This document shows positions 35,334 through 45,108 of a stretch of DNA of 64,000 bases, piece after piece. A program made the position numbers and the translations under genes. A model generated the notes under the pieces. It was given only the letters and a program-made list of their open reading frames with translations, was not told the DNA's origin and did no database searches. The stretch lies in contig NC_070560.1 of NCBI RefSeq assembly GCF_026914185.1, positions 532,001-596,000 on the forward strand. Reading direction: 5' to 3'. Source of the stretch: Puccinia triticina (taxonomy: Eukaryota; Basidiomycota; Pucciniomycetes; Pucciniales; Pucciniaceae). Within the stretch, counting starts at the first letter, position 1. The number at the start of each line of letters is the position of its first letter.

Positions 35334-35975
35334 TCAAAATCCTGCAGCTTTGAGGGCATCATTGATTCGATTCCATTCGGCGAGTGCTTCTTTTTCTTTG
35401 CGAGCCTTGATCTGTTCTGCTTCAATCTTCTCCTCTTCGGACATTGGAATTTGTTGATACTGCTTGCGAAGAGATGCACGTGAGGAGCTGCGCGACACCA
35501 CACGTTTTATCCAAGAAGATGTGGACGGAGTTCGGGATCTTGAGCGGGCTACTACAGGTGTCGCAGTGGAATTATCTGCTTCACTTTGCGAGGGAAAGTG
35601 CTCAACATACGGTGGCGGTGGGGTCGGTGCTCGCTTGTGGCGTTGAGGACCCGACGGACCCGCGGAAGCTGGGTTTGTCGCATGGGAACTGATGTTGGTG
35701 GTCGGTGGTGGTACCCTTTGAGACCCGGAAGGCACTGATGTGTTACTTGAAGTAGATACAGGAGACATCGATTGTTCAGGTGTTTGAGGGGAAGGGTAGG
35801 TAAGAACTGATGGGATTATCACTGAGGCAGAATCGACTACATCCAGGTGATAAAGGCTATTAACAGAATTTTTTGGTTGCTCCAGCTTGGAAGCGTTTGA
35901 TGAAAGGAGATCAGGTGTAGAGCGCCCAGTGCGGGTAAACGTCTGACCGTGACGGCGACTGAAGATCGAGGACAT
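35334..35975 (-). CDS. Hypothetical Ser/Pro-rich protein, 213 aa
   Basis: A single uninterrupted frame from ATG at 35975 to the stop at 35334. Seen: a basic N-terminus (MSSIFSRRHGQTF), a disordered Ser/Thr/Pro-rich middle with APTPPPPYVEHF, an Arg/Ser-rich stretch (VARSRSRTPSTSSWIKRVV), and a C-terminal charged helix of about 40 residues (SEEEKIEAEQIKARKEKEAL...EWNRINDALKAAGF). The clean coding content and well-formed end support a real gene. No domain is recognised. The PPPPY stretch could bind WW domains, which is only a motif-level suggestion. Confidence 0.65.
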   Translation of the reverse strand: MSSIFSRRHGQTFTRTGRSTPDLLSSNASKLEQPKNSVNSLYHLDVVDSASVIIPSVLTYPSPQTPEQSMSPVSTSSNTSVPSGSQRVPPPTTNISSHATNPASAGPSGPQRHKRAPTPPPPYVEHFPSQSEADNSTATPVVARSRSRTPSTSSWIKRVVSRSSSRASLRKQYQQIPMSEEEKIEAEQIKARKEKEALAEWNRINDALKAAGF

Positions 35976-38067
35976 TTTATAAGCTGCCGAGCAGAACTGA
36001 GAGAAGGGCGTTAGTATGATATCATCAGCAGGTGGAATCAGGCAGAGCCCTAAGCACTTCCTAACCTGAGTTGTAAATCACCGCGGAGCTATGTATGCTT
36101 ATTTGTCCTGGGCGTATGTAGAATGCTGCCTAAACAAAGCGCCAGCCAACGGTCGTACCACTGGTTTAGAGGGGACTACACATCGCGGGCAGTGCAAGGC
36201 AACAAGGGTTATCATGAGTATTAGATCATGCTGATAAACATGGATCACGGCAAGAGAAAATTCACCGCTCAAATATGTACAAAGACTTGCCGGAATGTAT
36301 ACATAGGCAGGATAGGAGAGAAACCTAAAAGGAGACGTGGTAATCCCTGAATAAAGCGCAACAGCAAGGCAGTTCAGCCAGGGTCAGGATGTTGGGCGTT
36401 GAAAGGGCTGACCTTGGGATGAATGCAGAGACGATTTATAAACAGCTTTTTATGAGAATGAGTGCCTCATCGAGCAAACACGAGTTCGAATCGATCAGTC
36501 GGATAGGTACATGCCTCGAACAACCGGCGAAGAGGGAAAGCGGAGTGGTATTCGCAGTTGGCTCACTACGGGGCCTATACTGCCCTTTAATGTCAGGAAG
36601 CTGAGTCGTCTAAAAGACGCTGGCCATGAGCATGTGTGAACGTTGTTTATATGTTGCTCGAAGAGAGCACCCGAGGTGTCATATATCGTATCACTATTCA
36701 TACGTTCCTGGGTTGCTTTGGCAATTGAAAAGGTCTCTTGAGACTTGCAGACTGCATTGAACCTCAACAAGTTCCTGTGCCCCCATTGCCATCGTAATTA
36801 GATATCGGACGAGGTTCAGTTGCCAGATAACCGAAACTCCCAGTCCTAAATTGGGCCTCGACTGCCCACCTCTACCAACAAGGTATTCAAAAGCTGTGCA
36901 CTGGATATTGCAGCAGGGTATGAGTCCATAACTTGAAAGTGCCCTTTCTCCATAAAATTGTAAGTCTGGGCCGCCCCTCTCCGGCCGGACCAACTCTCCC
37001 AGATCATCAACTCACACGAGTCACTTCAAACATGGTTGGATTTCCCGCGCGGAATATCCGGTAGCGGTCACGTGATATCCGGTAAATACCCGGAATATCT
37101 GGTCGGATTCTCGGATTGGGCTCCCCATCGGGCCCTGTCTCGCACACATCTCAAATTGATGGCACGCGAGCAAGGAACGCAGGAGGGTGCCAAAGTCCAT
37201 GCGCAGGATTGGACGGGCGTGTTTCGTAGACCAATGATCCGCCCGGAATAGAATAGACAGGCCTGAGCGTTTGTCAAGAAGATAGTCTTGAGTCAATAAA
37301 GAGTATCCTCCTCAGAGACCTCTTCCCCTCGCTCACCGCTCCCCGACCGTCCATCCTAGCTGTTTCGTTTTAGACCCTTTTTTCACAACAACGTATCTAG
37401 GGGAAAAAGGTTTCAAACTCAATTTTTTTTAACCACCCACCCACCCCATTTTGAGGGCAGGCAGGGTTTTCGCCCTCAAACTCTCTCTTGAAAAATTCTA
37501 CAATCAACAAAAATATCTTTTCTAGTCTGATTGAGTACTAACCCTTTGATACGCCGGATCGCTAGGAAATCAAGGGTTTTTCTACTCTCAATCTTTTCCC
37601 ACACTCAGGCTAGCTGAGGACTCAACATCCCTACTAGCCCTAGAGGATGGAAAATTTACACCTTTAAGGCGCATGGCTTTGACAGCGGCGCAGTAAAAAC
37701 AGGCGTATGTTTTTACACTATCCTCGACAAGAGTACTAGAAATAAACGGCAGTGAATGCTAAATGGATCATGGATGCAAAGCTGCCAACTCTCTTGCATC
37801 CATCGGGCCCTGTCTTGCCCGCATCTCAGATTGTGAAACTACCATAAAACCCCCAGTTGTACGTGCGACTTGCACCCAGAAAATGAAAATAAATGAAATA
37901 ACAACAGGCCATGAACGGGTTAAGGGGCTTCTTTTTCTTTTTAAGTGCAGATTTGACTTAACATTGTGCGCTATGCATATTCAACTAGCTTACAAATTTA
38001 ACTACGTAGCAGAACCACACAGCCTTAAAATTGAAAATAGAGGGGAGAACTTTCACGGGCTTTCTGG
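35976..38067. other. Intergenic, no supported gene
   Basis: The first 150 bp would contain the promoter of the minus-strand gene. Around 37040-37110 a GGAATATCCGGTA-like word is repeated three times. ORFs (36389-36604, 37763-38104 and others) are short and featureless. Confidence 0.3.
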
Positions 38068-38552
38068 CAACAGTGGGCCGCTAAACTCAACTACACTATT
38101 TTAGCCCTAACGTTTAGCGTAGCGGCAAAAAAGTGATGTCCTTTTTTGAATAGCGTTAGCGCGCTGTTAGCGCCGCTACGCTGCACTAATTTTCAGCGGC
38201 GCTAACAGAACGCCAATTTTTTTAGCGTTAGCGCTACACTACAGCTGCTACGCTGCGCTATGTTGCGCTAAGGCGCTTTTAGCGGAAAAAGGGCCTTTTT
38301 TGCCTCAAAAATCGCTGTAGCGCAGCGTAGCGAACGCTCTTTTGCGCCCTGCGTGCTTAGCGTTAGCGCCATTGCGCAAATCTGCGCTAACGCTATGCTA
38401 AAAGCTAAAATAGCTTTGCACCCTGTGCGTGTAGCGTTAGCGCAGATGCGCGCGATTGCGCTAACACTACGCTAAAAAAAAGCGCATTTGCGCTGCGCTA
38501 CGCTACGCTACGCTACGCTAACAGCTATGGTAGCGTAGCTGACCCACTGTTG
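38068..38552. mobile_element. TAGCG-rich MITE, CAAC ends, 7-bp duplication
   Basis: Begins CAACAGTGGG and ends CCCACTGTTG. TTTCTGG is duplicated exactly at 38061-38067 and 38553-38559. The 485-bp interior consists almost wholly of TAGCGTTAGCGC-like words and their complements. It is the same family as 41500-41974, in opposite orientation. Confidence 0.85.
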
Positions 38553-38596
38553 TTTCTGGGAGTTTGCTTTTGAGAGTTTTTTTTTTTGCTATTTAT

Positions 38597-39754
38597 TTAT
38601 TTAGAAGAGAAGAAAGAAAAAGGAGGAAAAAGATGGGTGAAAAAGGGAAGAACCCGTGGGGAGAAGTTGGGTCCAAAGAGCTGGAAGGGGGACCTCAAAG
38701 GGTATCCCCGAATTTGCTTTCCCGTTGGAATTGAGGGAGTCTGGCCAAGAGTTTGATGAAGGATTTTTGTGGCCAGGAAGGCCAAGGGGTTGTGGAGGAG
38801 AGTTCTGGTCGTGACCGTGGTGATCCTCTTGTCGCAGAGGATCGTCCTGGCTACTGCCCTAGCCCCGGGGTACCTGGAACAAGAGACAAGGTAGTGATCC
38901 ACTGTTTCAGGGACCCCACACTCCAAGCAAATTGGGTATGGAGCTTGACTGCAATTGAATTGGAAAGCATTCAAATGGATGTGCCCTGAGCAAAGTTGAT
39001 GGAATGCCGCCTGGACAGGAAAGGTCATTCGTGGGGACCCTTTCCATAGTTTCTCCTTCCGGAGCAAATTGGTCTTCTCGGCTGACACGCTGCCCCTGAT
39101 CGACTTGTCGAGGAGGGAAGCTCCTCTGGCCTCCGCCGCTTTTCTGTCGGCCAGCTTGTTGCCCTTGATCCTGATATGGCCCGGGCACCATCAGACCATA
39201 ATCTGTGTTGAGATTGGGATAGATTCAGCTGTATCCTGGATTTGAGAAATAATGTATTGGCCTGATTTTGGAGCCCTTGGGTTCCTCAACCTGTCAATGG
39301 CCGCTTGGCTGTCCATCAAGATGATTATTCGGGCCCCGGTTACCGGGAGCTTTGCCGTGCTGCCTATATCCAGTCCAAGCCGGATGCCTACCAATTCACA
39401 CTCGAAGTTGGAGGCCGTGCCCGGCGGACCTAAGAATGCAAGTTCAGACAGACTTCCATCTATTGAGACCACCGCTGCTCCTAGCCCTTCCTCTGGGTGA
39501 GCAGAGACATCAGTTAAGATAACCAGGTCAGAAGCGGGGTTTATTGTTTCAAGGAACAATACCACTGATTGTTTTGCCTCCTGCTTGCTGGCCCTGTCAA
39601 CGACGAGCTCCATATGTCTTTTGGGTCGCCATGGGGGCCTGCTAACATTGAAAAAATTCACAACCTTGAGCCTTTTCTCCGCGAGGCCAGCCATGAGTAC
39701 CTCCCGGTTGAGGGAGGCGTGGACCGGGCTAGGGAAAGTCCTGGCCGTCCACAA
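38597..39754 (-). pseudogene. LINE RNase H and C-terminal domain
   Basis: One frame of 386 codons with a single TGA at 39191-39193. RNase H features: ILTDVSAHPEEGLGAAVV, FECELVGIRLGL, ILMDSQAAI, and WCPGHIRIKGNKLADRKA directly after the stop. The C-terminal part has AFHQLCSGHIHLNAF...CLECGVPETVDHYLVSC, the Cys/His-rich tail common in such LINEs. The TGA could be a mutated CGA. Confidence 0.8.
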
Positions 39755-39820
39755 CAGTTCAGTTCAAATCTGCTGCTCTATCGCTGTAGCCCTGTGAGTC
39801 ACCCTAGTCAGCTTAGTCAG

Positions 39821-41437
39821 CTAAAAGTTTGTAATCCGGTTTATAGCAGTTGTTTTGATGCATCTGAAGGGCCAATACTTGTCGAGGTATTTGACCAGCG
39901 TGGAATTCAGAGCCCCTAACGCGAAACGCGCCGCCAAGCGTTCTATGAGATCATGTTTGAAACTTGCTGCCTGTTCAGGGAGGTGAACCAGACCTGCGCC
40001 CCGTAGAGAACCCTGGGCACGAGAACGGCTGAGATCAGAAGCCCGTGCTCCTGCTCCCGTATTCCCCACGCCAAGCTGCTGATCCTGAGGAGCTGGCCTA
40101 GAGTGTCATCGGCTTTTTTCCTAACCTGTGCGTGTTGCTTCCTGAACGTCAGTTTCTCATCAAGCCAAAGGCCCAGACATTTGACGTCCCGCTGCGGGGC
40201 CAATTCCTGGTCATTAAAGAGGAAAGGGGACTTAGCCGCTTTTGAATGTGTGAAGATCACAAATTGTGCCTTTGGGCTATCGAAGATAGCCCCATGGCTC
40301 CTGCCCCACAAGAGCGACTCCTCCCCTATCTGATTCAATCGCGCCCTGGCCTCTTCTATGGTCCTTCCCACCGAGAGGTCAACAACATCATCAATGAAGC
40401 CTAAAGACACCTCATCCCTATCAAAGTCAAATTGCCTTAGCAACAGATCGGAGTTGTAGATGATGTACAGGATTACTGATAAGGGTGAGCCCTGCGGGAG
40501 CCTGTGAGCCCCACCCTTGGGGGTCTCACAGAATGTTACATAGCCTTTCACATGCTTAGATCATCACAGACTTTTCACGAGTACATAGACTTGCCTCCTC
40601 CCCCACCTTCCTAGTCCGGTAGAGAGTTTTCCCTCTCTCCGGTCTAGCTAAGCCATTCCTCCTTTTCCCCTTCTTCTCCCTCTTCCAGTTGTACTTACAG
40701 AGAGAGTTTTCCCTCTCTCCGGTCTAGTTACCTGCAATATGGTCCCCCCACAATGGTACTAGAACGTTCTCTGGCTCTTTGCCTTGTCCCTTGCGCCCCT
40801 CGATGACAATCAGTGAAGACCCCTATTTAGGAGTCTTACAGAGCCCCTTATCAACTTCAAACTCAGCTGATTCGTAATCCGCGAGGCGAAGTCTTGTGCG
40901 TCGACCTTCCAGGAAATGGCCTACGATCTTCCACAAATAGGTGGGGCATCCCTTCCGACGGAGGGAATGAACCAGGCCGCAGGGGTTGACTGACGGGTAG
41001 GCCAACTTCCCATCTAAGAACAGAGCCGTGACTGTCTTGCCCTCCCTCCATTTCCGCTTTACCCACATAGTTAGCGCCAGCAGAGCGTCTTCACACCCTT
41101 TACCTTGGCGTCCTCCTGAGTGTCCTTTGGGGATGATGTTCTGCAATTCTGCCCAAAAAGTAAGTCGGTCAGCAATGGTTGACTCAAAGACTTTGCTGAT
41201 TGTGTTGAGCAGGGCTATTGGCTGGTACATCCCTGGGTTTGTGTAATCTGGTTTTGCAAACTTCCTGATAATGACTGTGGTGGCGATGCGCCAGGCAGCG
41301 GGAAACCAGTCCTCGCGTATGCATCTGTTGAAAAGGGTAGCAAGAGTGTCAGCCAGCTCTGCCGCGCATATGGAGAGGATTTCATTGGGAATGCAATCAG
41401 GCCCTGAGGCCTTCTTCTTTGCCAGTCTACTTAGCAC
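39821..41437 (-). pseudogene. LINE reverse transcriptase, split by a solo LTR
   Basis: The part at 41437-40823 carries KKKASGPDCIPNEIL and the Y-x-PIALLNTISKVFE, SGGRQGKGCEDAL and FLDGKLAYPSV motifs; the last has Lys where the catalytic Asp-x-x-x-Ala usually starts DxxxAYD. After the LTR, the frame resumes as LPQGSPLSVILYIIYNSDLL and the catalytic LGFIDDVVDL (40551-39943), then shifts frame near 39965. An in-frame TAG precedes 41437. Confidence 0.8.
40503..40840. repeat. Solo LTR inserted in the LINE RT
   Basis: 338 bp, begins TGTGAGCC and ends GTCTTACA. GAGCC is duplicated at 40498-40502 and 40841-40845. Removing it with one duplication restores the VDKGLPQGSPLS reading of the RT. Inside, GAGAGTTTTCCCTCTCTCCG occurs twice about 80 bp apart. 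Confidence 0.88.
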
Positions 41438-41499
41438 TTCAGCTAACTACTTGCAGGTGACGAAGGGGTATACCACAGAAGAAAAGGCCTCCACCGGGG

Positions 41500-41974
41500 C
41501 AACACTGGGTTGCTACGCTAACCATAGCAGTTAGCGTAGCGTAGCGCAGCGCAAATGTGCTATTTTTTAGCGTACCGTTAGCACAATTGCACGCATATGC
41601 GCTAACGCTACGCGCACGCGGTGCGCAGCTATTTTAGCTGATAGCGTAGCGTTAGCGCAGATGCGCGCAATTGCGCTAACGCTACACATGCAGGGCGCAA
41701 AAGAGCGCGCGCTACGCTGCGCTACAGCGCCTTTAGCGGGAAAAAAGGGCTTTTTCCGCTAAAAGCGCTGTAGCGCAGCGCAGCGCAGCGTAGCGACTGT
41801 AGCGGCGCGCTAACTTTAACAAAGAATTGGCGCGCTGTTAGCGCCGCTGAAAATTAGCGCAGCGTAGCGGCGCTAACAGCGCGCTAACGCTATGCAAAAT
41901 AGATGGGCGCTTTTTGCCGCTACGCTAACGCGTAGCATTGAAATAGCTTAGCGTAGCGTAGCCACCCAGTGTTG
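41500..41974. mobile_element. TAGCG-rich MITE, CAAC ends, 7-bp duplication (inverted relative)
   Basis: Begins CAACACTGGGTTGCTACGCT and ends CCCAGTGTTG. ACCGGGG is duplicated at 41493-41499 and 41975-41981. It inserted into the LINE linker: the reading DLSDVPPV and VEAFSSVVYP resumes across it. 475 bp. Confidence 0.87.
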
Positions 41975-42547
41975 ACCGGGGGGACATCCGACAAGTCACA
42001 GCCACTCGATACCACTGATGTGCCTGCAAAAAGGAGCTCAGCCTTGTTGGTACATGTAGATGACATGTACAGTGACCTCGACTACGTGGCCTGTCACATC
42101 CTCTTGTAGATACTATTTAGAGTCATTCCATATGTATGTGATGAAATCATCAATTCCTTGAGCTCTACCTCCAACAGGTTATGAGCCTCTTGCTAGAGCA
42201 GCTCGAATCGTTCAAAAAATCTTTATCGTACACCCGTAGCCGGCCTTGACAAGTATTCTCTTCCGACACCGTTAACCCCAGTAGTCAACCGGCAAGCCAA
42301 TAACATCTCTACATTCCCCAGATATCAGTAGCTGGCATTCAGACAAGTAACCTTTGACAAATAATCCCAAACCATTGAACATAGTAGTCAGCTGGCGAGC
42401 TCTTCTCAGACTTACATACTCCTTTCCTTTTCCCGTAAACCCTGAAAGCCGTACACAACTGATCAACAAATAGAATTTCTCGTTATAGCTCCACTGAACC
42501 TCCAACATAAAGAAACGAAATCAACATATAAATAATCAATTGACTAA

Positions 42548-43829
42548 GGCTTTGTTTGGAGCCAATATAAATATAGGTGATATAATCATTGGTTAATTCA
42601 ATGAAAACTACAAAATTCAACATAAAGCCTCCAAATATTTTTTCTAGGCAACCTACAATACTGGTCTCTTCAATTATGAAGTCAGATTCAACTGATTCAG
42701 CCATATTCAGTACTGTAGTACCATTATATTGATTTTGACCAAAACAAAGCAATATAATGGTATTATGATGCTGAAGATGGCTGAATCAGTTAAATCTGAC
42801 TTCATAGTTGATGAGACCAGTACTTTAGGTTTCCTACAAAAAAAAATTGGATTCTTTATGTTGAGTTTTGTATTTTTTATTGAATTTACAAATGATTATA
42901 TCACACTGCAAGAAAAACTCTAGAAACTGCTTGCAGTTGAGATGCAGCAAGCTTGAATCAAGCCTCAGCTCAAGCTGGAGTCAAGCACCCAAATTCCATG
43001 CTGGCACACCTTGAGTGTATACCTTGTTCAGCATCCCAATGCTGAACATTCTGTAGTGATCATGCAGTAGGCTGAGGCAAATGTTCAACCTTGAAAATGA
43101 GCATCCCCCTGAGCACCCTTTTATTTTATCAAATTAAACACTCCATGTGCCATTTAATCCAGCCAGAATAACATAAAAAGGGTGTGTACACATGAAAGGG
43201 ATATGTACATAAGAAATGAATATGTAAGCATGAAAGGGGAATGTGAGAAGGTGTATTAACACATAAAAGGGACATTTACACATGATGAAAAGGGTATGTA
43301 TGCATGAAAGGGGTTTGTATCTATGAAAGGAGTATGTGTAGTAAGGGGTATTTGCACATGAAAGGGATATGTAAACATCAAAGGGGTATGTAAACCTGAA
43401 TGATGAAAGGGGTATGTACACATTGTGAAAGTGATACATGCAAATGAAAGGGATACACGCACATGAAAGGGATATGTGCACATAAAGGGGTATGGACACA
43501 TTATGAAAGGGGTGAATGCATAAAAAGGGATATGTGCACATGAAAGCGGTATGTGCACATGAAAGGGGTATGTGCACATGAAAGGGGTATATGCACATGA
43601 AAAGGGAATTTGCACAGGTATCAACTCAGTACTTTGGAGCCTGCATGTACTCAGTTTTTTGTACCTCAGACTCACTCTTGCATAAATTATACAATGTGCA
43701 TGGAATCAACCAGTGCTTGATTCTTGCATGAGGCACAGCTTGCTTTGAGCTCTTGCATCTCAAATGCAGGCAGTTTCTAGAGTTTTTCTTGCAGTGTCAC
43801 CTATATTTAAATTGGCTCCAAACGGGGCC
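42548..43829. mobile_element. Harbinger-like palindromic MITE with a nested insertion
   Basis: The left arm starts GGCTTTGTTTGGAGCCAATA; the right arm ends with the complement of GGCCCCGTTTGGAGCCAATT. TAA is duplicated at 42545-42547 and 43830-43832. The two arms are inverted copies of each other over most of their length, with the centre near 42738; the predicted peptides of the arms on opposite strands are visibly the same. The right arm is split by the CACTG element at 42904-43796. Confidence 0.82.
42904..43796. mobile_element. CACTG-ended element (CACTA-like) with internal minisatellite
   Basis: Ends CACTGCAAGAAAAACTCTAG and its complement. The 3-bp duplication TCA lies at 42901-42903 and 43797-43799. 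From about 43180 to 43620 the interior is a degenerate array of GAAAGGGGTATGTGCACAT units of roughly 20 bp. No transposase is seen; 893 bp. Confidence 0.85.
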
Positions 43830-43832
43830 TAA

Positions 43833-44735
43833 ATATAACAAAAGAAAAAAAATCAAAAAAAAAAACTTTCCTTTTATCTTCCCAATTATCCGACCGAACT
43901 CAACCATTGGAAGAACAGTTCCAACATAAATCCTAGCCTTGTTCACTATCCCCACGGTTTAATTCTGAAAGTGTTACTCTCTAAGCGAGCTCGTGGTGAA
44001 TATCCTGCAGATATTTGTGTTGGACTTATCACCCATAGCTGCGACACCGCTGAAAGATAACATTCTAACACTACCAAGATGGATGAATTTGCTATGTTGT
44101 ATATTGATCAATATAGTGCATATTGATCAATTTATATTGATCATTTTTTTTTTATTCTTCTTGATACCTTTGTCTGTTTTCCATGTCTCCTTAATACTAT
44201 TCTATAATCTCTCTCCTTCCCCCTGTGTTAGCTTCAAGCCACAGGAATCATTTTTTTTTTGCCTGATAACATTCATAAATTTCTACATACACCATTCAAT
44301 TCTTCCTGAAAAAAAAGAAATTACAAGTTTTAGGATTAATCTAGGGTGGCTGAGGGGTCTCATTTTTTTTTTCTTTTTTCTTTACTTCAACAATTGATGT
44401 TATCAGAAGTCTCCAAATTGACTTTTTTTTCAAAAAAGGAAAAACATTGACCCCTGAACTCTCTCATGATACCATCCTGCACACATTTTTGATTTGAATG
44501 GTTGAACTTGCTCAAGATATTGCATATCATACTTGAAGTGCTACATGCATAGGAGGCCTTTTTGAAATTAGTTTACCATGGTTTAGCATAATTTTGTCAG
44601 GTTCTTTTTTTTATCTACTTTTGTTATCAACCACAGATTAATGAGGAATATTTCCACATAAAATTTCATTGGACAATTTTTGTGCATATAAAACCCAGAA
44701 ATATTGTATTTGGGGTCACATCCATTATGCCGCAG
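43833..44735. other. Intergenic, nothing recognised
   Basis: A+T-rich with poly-T runs near 44140, 44250 and 44360; no supported gene. Confidence 0.3.
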
Positions 44736-45107
44736 CAACGGTGAAACAGATACTATACAATACAGTATCTTCAGATACTTGTGTATTGTATCTGTTGAAA
44801 AATACAAAATTGTAAATACAAATGTATTGTATCTGCCTGAAGATACAATACCATAGTATTGTATCAACAAATTATTAAAGCTTGATTTTCTTGTTTTTGG
44901 CCACTGTGGACTGTATACAGAAAAACTATCAAAAAACGTAAAAATACAGTATCTTGTATTGGGCTGTATTTGCAACAAGATACCAAAGTTTGAATACATT
45001 TGTATAGTATCGGTCTTTGAATACAATACAAATAAATAGTATTGGGTGCAAAACAGATACAAATACAGGCAGATACAGATACATGTATTGTATTTGTTTC
45101 ACCGTTG
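44736..45107. mobile_element. CAAC-ended MITE with 7-bp duplication (ATACAATAC family)
   Basis: Begins CAACGGTGAAACAGATACTA and ends with the complement of CAACGGTGAAACAAATACAA. GCCGCAG is duplicated exactly at 44729-44735 and 45108-45114. The 372-bp interior is rich in GATACAATAC-type words. Confidence 0.85.
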
Positions 45108-45108
45108 G

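Larger units (their letters stand above)
38580..42045 (-). mobile_element. 5'-truncated LINE (non-LTR retrotransposon) with RNase H
   Basis: On the minus strand: linker (NKAELLFAGTSV, near 42045), RT, RNase H, then a C-terminal Cys/His region. The 3' end, near 38.58-38.62 kb, is A-rich with AAAT repeats and a poly-A run. Endonuclease is absent, so the copy is 5'-truncated. It is interrupted by the TAGCG MITE (41500-41974) and by a solo LTR (40503-40840), and carries stops and frameshifts. The architecture is consistent with fungal Tad-like LINEs. Confidence 0.85.

Noticed and set aside
38907..39191. Separate 94-aa minus-strand ORF
   Set aside because: Frame shadow of the LINE RNase H/C-terminal region, which reads through in the other frame with one TGA.
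43134..43675. Long minus-strand ORFs with repeated PFHVHIPLSCAHT-like peptides
   Set aside because: They translate a minisatellite inside the CACTG element; open in two frames only because the repeat lacks stops.
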